From Melanocharis versteri (taxonomy: Eukaryota > Chordata > Aves > Passeriformes > Melanocharitidae), in contig VZTG01001100.1 of assembly GCA_013397845.1 (NCBI GenBank), positions 372,001-436,000 on the forward strand: a stretch of DNA of 64,000 bases, written 5' to 3'. Each line of letters begins with the position of its first letter. Position 1 is the stretch's first letter. Of this stretch, positions 30,001 through 42,000 are shown one piece after another. The notes under the pieces are model-generated. The model worked only from the letters and a program-made list of their open reading frames with translations, did no database searches and was not told where the DNA came from. The translations under genes were made by a program, and so were the position numbers.

Positions 30001-33000
30001 ATATCTATTCCTATTCCTAACATTCTATTAGTTTTCTCTGCTTCCAGATTTCATGTAACCAGTACTTTATTTGAGCTGTCTGCTATCATGAGCTGATTTC
30101 ATGTAGGGTCACATGGCCTTAACTGGAAGTTGCAGCTAAATTACTTTTTGTCTTCATCTTTTTTCCACTATCCCCATTTATTTTCCCCAAATTTGCTGAA
30201 AGAAAAATTGATAAAATTAAAAAGAGAGTCAGAAATTTTGTAGAGACCATAAATAAAATTTTGCTCATTTTATAGGGCATTGCTCATTTTATAGTCATTG
30301 ATGAGCATTTTGCTCATTTTATAGTTATGTGGGGATGAAATCCATGATTCAGTGTAATAGAAAAAGACAGCAGACCTGGATTGTCTGTACTGTGTTAACT
30401 CGTGTGCACTGTATTTCGTGTCTTTAAGATCCCAGTAGATTACAGATTTTTGTAAAATTTATCTTTATTTTTCTGTGAACTGAAATGTGGATACTGCAAA
30501 AAGGCCAGTTCTGAGATGATTAGTAATAATCTTGGTCTTTTATAGAATAAATAGCTTAAACGTTAACTCAGGTTATCATCAGAGAAGACAAATCCTTACT
30601 CTCCTTTTAACCAACGTGTTTGGTTTGTGTTTAGTATATATGATAAGAGATCACCAATCGGCATGGAGATACCAACTTGCTTTACGCTGCATAAATAGGC
30701 TAGTGCTGTTCTGTGTCCAGGACGAGTTAGCAAAATGAGCAGCTATTTAAAAACCTTAGCTAAAAATGATGTGGGCTAAAGATCTACAGACAGCTCCCAG
30801 ACAGCTTTAAGTCATGGCCGTTCTTTCCCGTGAAATCTTCTTGCTATGTTTTATAAAAATGTGTGCTTTATTTTCTGGAACCGTGGTTACCAGAGTGCTA
30901 TACAGTTAAGTGATTTAAACCTTTGAAAAGAGAACTGAATAGAATTAATCACTGCAAGCCTATTAAAGGAATGCCAGAGGGATTTTTGTACTAGAGGTTA
31001 AGAAAAGACCTTTCATTCCTATCTAGTAGATAAATGGCAAAACCCTCGCATTTCTCCTGTGTTTCCACTCTGACAATTTTTGTATTCTTTTGAATTGGTT
31101 CTAATCTGCAGTTGTCATCTCCCTCTCCACACACATAGAGAACCTTTTCCCCTATTACAACCCCTTCCAAAGTTTCACTGTTAAGCAACACAATGCTTCA
31201 TTGCTCCCAGGAACAATATGGTGGCAGTAGTGAATATCCTTTACTGAATACTGTGTTCCAGACTTTCAGTTCATCCTTATCAAAGGATTTATAGAAGTGG
31301 TAATATCTTTTTTTTTTTTCCTGGATGGCGGAACAGTGTGGAAACAACTTCATTGTGTTACTGTAAGTTTTCTGTTATGATAGCAGAAAATTTTTGGGTT
31401 TAACCTAGTTCCCATTGTGAAGCAATTATCAGTAAATGTTCCCTCGGTGCAGGAAGATGATATTTTTCTAACCCGATAAAGCTTTTGCTGATTTTTTTAA
31501 AATTTATTTTTTTAACGTAACTGAGAACTTGTTTTTATTTTCTTGCCTGAAGTGTTTAGAGAGTTGTAGAAGATAAAGAACAGTTATATGAGGTAGCTGA
31601 TACTAATTACTAATATATGAAAGGTTGTATAATTCATAATAGTATCTGTAAGATGACTCAGTATAGTTAAAGTCCTTTTAGGGTTTTACTTATTTCAGAA
31701 CCGCATGGACTGTTAGAAGTTACATTTTGGGTTTGTACTATTATAGGAAAGGAGTTGTGGTTTTTCTTCCCTATTAGAATGTTTGGAATTGGAGTATAGT
31801 GCTGAATAAATGCAGAATTTGCCATGTGTTAAGATAGATGGGTTTAATATAAATAATGGATCTTAATAATTCTTTAAATTAGCAAGCACAAACTTTAAAG
31901 AACTTATTTTAATTGGCAAATATGCTTTTTATTTGTAAAATCAAAATAGAATATGAATTTCAATCACTCAGTACAGTTTGGTACTGTGTTTTGCTAATAA
32001 GAAAATTATTTAGCCAAGCATTGTCCTAGTGTTTATGTGATACAAGCTCTATGTGAGTCCTCGGTTTTGGACACACCCCCAAATCTTACTGTAGCTTGTT
32101 TTGTGTGTTACAATAACCCTCTGACTTTTCTCGAGGAAAAACTGAGCAGTCTTGAGAAGAAATACTCTGAGTTGTAGGATAAACAATAGTGGGAGACCAG
32201 AGGAAAACGGGGGAGAAAAGGAAGTTACGACATGGAGGTTGCAAGGATACGATAGCTAGGAACACAGTGATCTGTGATTTCCTTCCCTGCACCCTTTTTG
32301 TCTGTTAAGTCACTTTTAACATTTCCTTGGGTAAAAATATATTCCAACTGTTATTCTAATAAAACTTTAAAAAAAATCCCAAACCTTTGAAATATTTCAG
32401 TCTTCCTTAGAAAACTCACCGTGAGGAAAATTCTAATAACACCCTTCTTCAAGTTGTAACTGTTGGGATTTCATTGGATTCCCCAGCATTCTGTATTCTT
32501 TGCTCTATATAGTGACACTCTTGAAGAAAATTGTCTGATGTGATTTGTCCATCTAGAAAATAAAAACCAGAAGTGAAAGAGTGACTTGACATGATAGATA
32601 CTTGTCCTGTGCTCTGAAACAGGTTACAAGGTCTTGCTGTGTCACAAAAGCACATCATTTATCTGGACACTCTGGGCCTTCTGATCTCAGGCTTGTGGTT
32701 TTAAACACAGTAGCAAGAGCATTAGGAACTTCTGAAAACACACAAAATTCATGATGTAAATATTGCAAAATTGGTAGGAGGAGGATGGTATCATGTCAGT
32801 AAAGTTATCTACTATCATTTAAACATCTCATATCTTCACTATGAAATGGATACATATAAGGATCGCAGGATTAAGGTTAAGAGAAGTACCCAGAGTCAGA
32901 AAGACTCAGGGACGTTAACTTTGACTGATGATGAATGCACTTGTGATATTTTTACCTGAGTGTGTTCTGGTACAAAGGGACAAGTGCTGATGATCTCAGT

Positions 33001-36000
33001 AGAGCAAATAGTCTGTGAAAAATATGAGTTTAAATGCTTCAGTAATGTCTTTCTATCTTTATCCAAATGTAGGTTGAGTCAATTATATGGATGAAAAAGA
33101 AGGATGAAAAGAAGGAATTTCCAGTAACATGGGCATTGATCAGTATTTAACTGAAATGTTTCAGACTGTTCATATTGCCCATCTTTTAATAGTTTCAGTT
33201 ATTGGATGTATAGCATATATATATGCACACATAGTAGACAAAATTTAATCAGATTGATTTTGAACAGTAATATTTACATTGTATTTGATTTTGTTGGTTA
33301 TGATGGGTTGTTCCCTCTTCCTGAGCAGAATATAAATAAAAGACTAGTCTATAGAAGCTGGAATCAACTAGTTTCCTTTTTATGGCTTTCTAGATTCTAT
33401 CTGCATCACCATCACTGGGGAGTGTTACTGAACTTCAGGCAACAGTTCCAAGTTCAGCCAGTTTTATTCCTGAAACTGTAGTTGATCGTCTTACGGCACA
33501 AGGTAAGTCAAGCTTCAGTTGTGTACCTAATGCTAAATAGAGTGTATCCACCCTCCCATATTTCAGTATTTGTCCATGCTGTACATTGTACAGCTTGCAT
33601 ATCGCTGGAGCAGCTGATGCTTCTTGTGGTTCTTTTAGAAGACAAACATTAGACAATTCCTTTAATATGAAATTTGACAGAAGCAAGTGAAAATGGTACT
33701 GCTTGAAATGGAACTCAAGACTGAGGTTCTCTTCCTGGCATCTAGTCATGCTTTCAGCACATCAGTCATGGTAAAGCTGTCATATACATACATGCCCACA
33801 GGAGTGTGCATGCACACACATACGCAAAGATGTATATATGTAGAATGATGAAAACTAATATCATATAAAAATATATTTATAATCATGTATGTGGAGAGAG
33901 TTATGTACAAATAAAAATATTTTTCTTTTAAAGAAAGGACTGGGAATTTGTCTTTCCTATTTTGCTACCTATCTTTATTTAATGCCTGGTAGAGGGAGCA
34001 TTTTATTTCAGAACTATTTCTTCTATCTGATTTTGTCTTTTTTTTTTTCTATTCATTCCTGAATATACAGTTTAAATATAGAGAGGACTGGATGTTTTAT
34101 GAAAAATAGAAATAGATTTGTTTTATGTACCTGCTGAAATTTAATCTTTTGGTTGTTTTGGGGGTTTTTTTATTCAACACACTCTAGGTCAAAGTGATAC
34201 AACCATAACAGAATCTCCAAGTCAACATGATTCTCCCATGTCTGCTGCTCTGTCTAAACAGCGTGCTGTAGTCACACCTGCCCTTTTGTCAGCTGTTTGC
34301 AGCCTTCTGCACAATTTGCTGGTTGTCATGCCAAAAGAGACTGGGATTGCTCTTCAACGAACACATTTGCTAACAACTCTCAGCAGGTATGAGATCGATA
34401 ACTGTTGAGCAACAAACAAGGTGTAGCAATAGATGTTTAAAAAAATCTTCGAATGAGATCTACCCATGTTTCTTACTAAAACTGTTAAACATATTGATCA
34501 CTTCTTGCTCCTGCAGTGCTCAAAATTGCTTTTTTTAAAAAAAAAATACAATCAACTGAAGAAAAGAATCAGAATTATTTCTTTTTTTTTTTTTTCCCAC
34601 AGAATAGGTAGTCATATTGGTGATTCCATTTGTGGTGTATGTCTTATACAGGACTGCTGTGTTCCTCTCATAATGTTTTAGGGTTTTGTCAGATATTTGG
34701 AATTGCAGATCATTTCAGCTCATTTTATGGTTTTCTTCTTTGAATTGTATGAAGTATTCTGAAGATGAGCCAAGGATTCTCACACTAAAAGAGAGTAAAT
34801 AAAACTTTGAATTTGGAATTTGGATGATAGATACTAGTATTTTACTTCTTTTTGAAAGGAGGATCCATTTCAAAGAAGTCTTCAGATTATATCCCATATT
34901 TCCACTTCCATTGTAGCAAATTCTTTTGTCTGTAAAAAATGTTTGGGAGTCCTGAAGTGCAGCATGAAAAATTAGTTCATTTTTTTGGTATAAGTTTTCA
35001 AAAGCATTTGTAGTTGTGCATATTGCATATGCATAGTGCAATTAATGGAAAAAAACGAAACACAGACAAACAAACAAAAAACCCCAAAAACCCTGGTGTG
35101 AATACATCTTATATTATCACAGAACTGTTTATTCTTCTAGAGGAAAGAAAATAAGAAATCAAATAGAAAAAATTGATTTTTGCCAGTGCAGTAACAGCTA
35201 TTGGAATTTATATTAGTCTAGCTGTTTTGAAACGACGTACTGCTACTATAGTTGCCATTGCACTAGACTTTCTTAAAGTAGTGGGGTTTAGCAGTAAGTG
35301 TATCTTACTTTATTTTTACTCTGTTTATTTATATTGCTCTCTTATATGGAATGTTAAGTTAATAGAATTTTTAATTACTTAACTATATTTCTAACCAATA
35401 TATTTTGTTTTAGTCTTGTAAGTGCTAATCTGGTTGAAAGATGTATCTTGGAACTGAAAGCTCCATTGGGTCATCGATGTCATATAGAACATGTAAAAGC
35501 TCAGGTTAGAGAAGCATTTGTTACTTTCTAATTTTTTGAAGTTATGAATTTAATTATGTTAGCATAATTTATATTCGTTAACATAGTCCAGACACACTGC
35601 TATAGGCTACATTCATGTGAATCTTTGTGCTTTTGATAAAACTTAAGTGAAAATAAACCATTTATTCAACATAGAAGAATTAATTTCTGTGTTAGGGCTA
35701 TAATTAGAATGACCAAACTGAAAATTATTTGTCTTTAAAAAGTAAAAGTTAAGTTTAGCCATTGAAGAAATTATATAATAGAATTTTTTTGTATATTATT
35801 GGAGTATGAGCCAGATACAGTTTCTGACACATTGGATATTTATTGTCTTTAACAAACCTGGCTGCTTTGCTTTGTCTCTGTTCCTGCAGGCACTTACATA
35901 GTTCTCAACTAATTCTGAGGTATGCAAACCATATAGGGTTACTGCTGATAGAACTACCTTTTTATCAAATTTAACTCTGTATATACAATGTACAGAACGT

Positions 36001-39000
36001 ACCCAGCACAGCACAACACATTATGACACAGCACCATTTCATAGCTTCTGCTGCTCTGCATTCAGATTTACTTTGAAGAAAATTACTCCTCTAATTAAAG
36101 AAATGTTTCTGCAGAAAACTTATGACAATAAATAAAAATGTCAGCTTTTGTTTTTAGGAAGATACATGTATTCCTCAATACTAATGACCATTTTTATGTT
36201 TTTCTTTGTGAGCTTCCAGGGAGTATACTGCTGTACATGTAGCAAGAGTCATGACCTTCTCACAAGGAACTTTTGCTTTGTTACTAGAAAATTGATTGCA
36301 CACATGTGTTTCCAGACTAGGGATTCTGTTTCATCTTCTACAGTAAAAATTAAGAGAAACATTTTTAATTTATGTCCTATTATTTATTTTAAATTGTGTG
36401 TATTAATTCAAAATGTTATGAATCAGTTGACATAATGTGAGTAAATTTAAAATAATGTGGAAGGTGTTAATATTTATTTCATATCTTTCTACAAATATTT
36501 AACAGGTCTTGTTACTACTTCAGTACTTGTCATCTGTGTCCCGGCTTCTAAAATCATGTTTATTGGTGGACTCTCATCTTGTAAGCCAGGATGAACTGTT
36601 GAAACCTCTCTTGGGGAATACCTTCAGGATTCTCACCATACGGCCCAAAGATGGGTTAGGTAATGAAGTACTTTGTTTTCCTTTATGACCAGACAGAGGC
36701 AGGTCTTCATTTACCTGCCACCTTCACCTAAATGGACAGGTGTGGTCAGGCTCAGCTTTTAAGGTTTGTGCACATCTGTAAACGGTTTGATTTTTTTTCT
36801 GTGTTGTCTTTGCAGATACTGAGTTAACATCTGTACTTCATGAAACATGGGTAGACTTTTTCAGCCTTCTGGCTACATTACTGTGGAAAAGTGGCCAGAT
36901 ATCTTTTCCATCTGTGACAGCAGCCCTTGCAAATCACTGTACAACAGTAATTGGTAATGACTATTCCTGGACGTTTTTTTTTCCTAGCAACTAATAAACA
37001 AATAGAAAAGAGAGTCATTCCTGTTAAGATACTATTAAGTAATTACTAATGAGATATCCACAATGAAAACCAAATGTGTCCAGAGCTTGATTGACTTGTT
37101 TTGTTTTCTTCACATGTATGCATGAGTGATTTTAGTTGTAAACCTTAACCAAATGTGGCATTTGTGAAATGATCTGTTAGCATTTCATTTCTTCCCCCTT
37201 CTTTCCTTTTAAATATCTTGCATAAAAGGAAGGCAAAGGTTTGAGGGGAGATGAGAGATGTAGGAATCCAAGGTTATTATACAGGAGTTTGTTTATTGTA
37301 TTTTAATTATTCTTACATTATTTACTTGCATAGTTAGGCAAGATTCTGTGATATGCTTCAATACTGAAGTATGAACATAGTCCAGACAAGCTTGTGCATG
37401 TTAAGAGATCTAGTGAATCCAAATCCAATTGCAAATAAAGCAGCTAATGGATAATGTTGGTTTTATAATGTAAGCTGTTGATACAATGAGGAGAGTTCAA
37501 AAAATTACTGGACAAATGAGTGATTTGAGTGAAATAGAGATTGCTTTTTTGTTTTATAGTCAAATTAATGCAGAGCAGTTAATTCATTCGATCCTTATAA
37601 AACTCAAACTTTTCTTTCTTATATTTTTTTTAAAGACTTATTAGATGCATAGAATTTGTAGAATTCCTTGGGCAGTGCACAATATAAATACTTCTGGGTT
37701 CACATGCTTTCTTTGATAAGTCTTTCTGTGTTCTAAAGTGTACTTGAGCTTTATTCATAATGAAATGTAAACATTTTAATTTTTTTGTTTAACCTTTTAG
37801 ATACCATTTCTGATTGTATTCATCTGTCTACCACATATCCTGCTTTGTATGTGGCTAGTTTACAGTTCCTCTCTGTCCTTTTGAATGAGGAAGGAAGAAA
37901 ACAGCTCCAGGATAAACAGAGTGTATGTCAGAATCCAACTATTAGCTTTCTTCTGGATCACACTGAAGGATGCCAGGCACCAGTAACACAACTTACTGCA
38001 TTAATTATTCAGGTATTTAAAATTTGACAATGTGATTGCAGGATATATTTGTGCAGTTTAGATTCTTTTACTTCCTTTATATTTAATCCTTCTCTTCTTT
38101 ATGGATTGGTAAAATGTCTTCGATGTCTTTCTTAGTAGTAAGCAAAATTATATGTGAAATTTGTGTCTTATTTGTTTTCCCTCATAACTGAGTTCTTTTA
38201 TCTATATACTTATTGTCCTTCTTTAATTTATGTGCAGTTTGTCACTGTAACTATTATAGTGATCTATTATTAGAAGTGTAGTGTTTTTTTCTGAATGATG
38301 CACATTTTATGTAATGTAACTTACGATTTCTATTTTTCTGAAGTCATTGTCTTACAATTATTTTTTAATTAGCATCTTAGTACTATTTTGCTATGTAAAA
38401 CATACTTTTTTGACATTTATTGGTCGTATATTGGACAGTGTGACCAAAAGAATGCTCTCTTAGCATTCATCTCCTCTCTTCCTATGGATGCTGAATTCTT
38501 GTAGAATAACCTTACTCCTACCAAGACTTGTCCTGGTATCTGTCACAAATGCTATGTTCATTTGCTGCTCTATTGTAGCACTGTGGCTCTATTGTATCTA
38601 TTGGGGCATGGTATTCTGTCCGCTGAGAACCTGCTGTCTTTCACGGAGGAAAAACTTCCCAACAGGATCTTTCTTGGTCACTCTACAGGCCACTGAAACT
38701 AGAATTCTCTATATCTTCGGCAACTAATTTCAGACAATTTCAGCGCACAGCATTTTCCTGTGAGGATACGATTTTCAGTGACTCAAGCAAAACAGGGGCA
38801 CTTCGTTCAAATCCTATAGGTTACTAAATATCCTGCTAGGTTTTTGTATGTAATGCTTGCATATGTGCCTGAAACACAACTCCTTGGCTCTGGCACAAAA
38901 AGTGTGGTTGCATGAGAATACACTTAATAAAGACATGTTGTAACATTCCTCTATTTCCATACAAGTGTACATAACTGCTTATCAATCTATGCTAGCAAAA

Positions 39001-42000
39001 AGGGATGATTCTTATGGTAAGAGCAGAAAAAGTTGATACAATGAAGAATGAACTGCAGCCAGGTCAATGAAAGGACATTAGACATAGTTTGAGTATTGTA
39101 AGAGATACCAGCTTTTAACATGCTTTTTAACTGTTCAGAGATGTAGATAGACATCTCTATCTACATCTATCTCTGACAAAAAAATTTGTTCATAAAAGAG
39201 TTCAGAAGATAGCCTGTGCTCTCTGGTCCTTACAGAGTTGCTATGATCTCCCAAAAAGGATAACAGAATCAGGAAAGAAACAGCTTCCGTTTTATAGATC
39301 AATGTACATATATTTATTTACACCCCTTCACAGTGGTCATTGAGAGGACAGTGGAATGAGGGGCCCATGGGATGTGAAGTAAGCTATTAAAACAACAAAC
39401 ACCTAAACAAGACCACCATAAAAAATGGAAAAACAAACCAAAATATTTAAATATAGACTTTCTTCAGGAGAAGCACTCTTAAAGAGAAGCAGTCAAGCAA
39501 ATAATTGGCTAACATAGAAAAGGATGGGAAAATTTTCGAACAGTCATCTCCATTAATCATCCTAAATACATAAAATCTACAGAATACCTGATATATGCAG
39601 TGGCAAATGCTAATTTAGTACCCAGCGTGCAGGTGTGAATATTAGTAGACCAGGTCTCAAATTGGTATTCATTATCACATACAAGAAATACAGTAAGTGC
39701 ACATGCTGACTTTGAAAGGCTTTGGTTGTTTTGTATACGTAAACATTAAGCCTTGTGTACATGTGTTCAAGGTCAGAAATAAAAGTAATAAGGAAATCAT
39801 AATCTACACATGAACTCCCAAATTTTGGCCTCTTTTTTTCCTCTAGATATAAAGCTTACAATATTTTAGAAAGACTGTGATCTTGCCTTCAACTAACTTA
39901 CAGTAGGTGCAGACTAACATAGCCAGATCTGCTGTGGATTTATGGGACATCTTTATTTTATTATGCAGTGTAATTTCAAAAAATAATTAAGTGTCCATTC
40001 TCATTTTAATACTTCCGTAGTAGTTGAAAACTACAGAATCTGTTGGCATAAGGCATTATAAATTTATAGTTATTTTTTCCATTCAACTAGTAGTTAATCA
40101 TTAATTAATTCTTAATTACTTGTGTTCCCTATGCTTGACATAAATTTTCCTTTTTTATTATGAACTGCAGTTCTTGATTACAGAGTAAGAAAAAAATGCA
40201 TAGAAGAGCATACTTCAGGAAAGAATGGAATTTTGCTAGTGTTCAAGATAAAATTTAGAAAATAGTAAGATGAAATTTAAACTTCCGAAAAATATGCAGG
40301 AATAAGACAACTCATCTTAATTATTGGACCAGTTCTAGTCTGCCACATAATACTTATAGGAAAATACCCAAAATGCTGATAGGGAAATATGTTTTTTATT
40401 ACTAAAATATTCATGAATATTAAGAAAAAATAAAAACAGCTAGCAGTTTAATAGGGCAAAAGCCTTTGAGTGGATAAATCACAAAAACTACATCTTAGGC
40501 TATGCAGGATTGCTGGAACTCAACAATTTTTTCTTTCCTGACTTGTGTCAATTAGTTTAAACTTTAAGCTTTCTATATTTTTAAGTATTCAATCATCTAA
40601 ATTCTTTAATTTGAAAAGAAACCATCACCTATCAGAACAGGAAAACAGTTAATTTACTTCAAACATTCTTGTGTTGCTGTTAGATTTGAGATTTCACACC
40701 AGATCTAATAAAAACAGTTGTAGTCTAAATGTAAATTTTTTTTTTGTTGGTTATAAACACAGAACCCAGTCCATGCTTCGGTGCTTTGTTTGGTGTCAGT
40801 TGTCCTTATCAATGAGGCGTTGGAATTTTTTTTATAGTTGTTAACTTACTAGTCTTTATTCTTTGACCTTCTCACCCCTAGTTACAGTGAACACTTCAAT
40901 AAATTATGACCTTAGAGCATACATCAATATTTTATTGCATACGAAAATTTGAAAAAATTGTTAGTCCATTAATACATGGTATATGTAGAATTAAAATCTT
41001 TGAGGTCCTATGGATAGGTACTCATGAGATTTCTGTCTGAAGTATTAAGATTTTCTTAAGATGTTGTATTTTTGGCTAACTTTAAAATATGTTTTTCTTT
41101 TTACGATTATCCAGCAACGGTTCTTATTTTCCTATATTTTTCTGATTGCAGTAGATGCTGTTTTCTGTTATTTTGGATGTCAGAACTGGCATGGTGTTTG
41201 AGGAAAAATTGCTAGATAGACAAAATTCTCTAGTGGATAATATATGAAGCACAGACTGCTGCTTGTTTTTCAACTATCTTGTTATATGACTCCAAATAAA
41301 AAACCTTGTGAAAACACAGAGATTATACTTAGGTTGTTAGAAATGTGGTGATGCTCACAAAGGCTTCACAAAACTAAGACAAGCTACTGTTTTTCACTGA
41401 TTGAAAGAGTATCTAAAATAATTATCAGTGATTTTTTTAAAGGAATTTCGCTGTATTTAATTTCTTCATCGTCATTGTGTAAAAGGAAAGTGAGATTGCA
41501 CTAAAAGTGTGTCAGTGAATTGTCTACAATAACAAGCCTATTCCTGAATATTAGGAAAAGTGTGGAATGCCAGAATTTGGAATTTAGGCCTTAGAAAAGT
41601 AGAATGTTAAGGAAAGAGTAAGAGGAGTGGGCTTAGGAGCAAAAGAAGAAAGATTTCATTAAAAAAAAAATTAGTTACAAAAAATAATGAAACACTTTAA
41701 TACAGACTGAGTTATAAACATGATATAGAGAGGGAGAACTCTATATAGGAATACAGTGATAAATCATCCAAATGAAAAAATATAGACTCTGACAACCTAT
41801 TTATAGCTGTGAATACTACTTTTAATGTGGTCAGTTTTTCATTTTCATTTCAGTAATGAAATTTCATTTTCGTAGGTCTGTGAAAGAAAATCTTCAAAGG
41901 ATGTACTGAAAGAAGTTGCTACAAATGCACTGCTGTCTCTGCTAGCTGTCAGTAAAAATGCCCAGAAATGTGCTTTGGAAGGTGAGCATTTCAAAATGTA

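Noticed and set aside
30532..30738. 68-codon frame (LLLTNVFGLCLVYMIRDH) as a possible missed exon
   Set aside because: The flanking AG/GT sites do not give a phase-0 to phase-0 exon, and it does not fit the Ser-rich linker of this region.
35173..35382. Hydrophobic frame resembling a membrane segment
   Set aside because: It lies wholly within an intron, begins at a non-ATG codon and has no supporting splice or promoter context.
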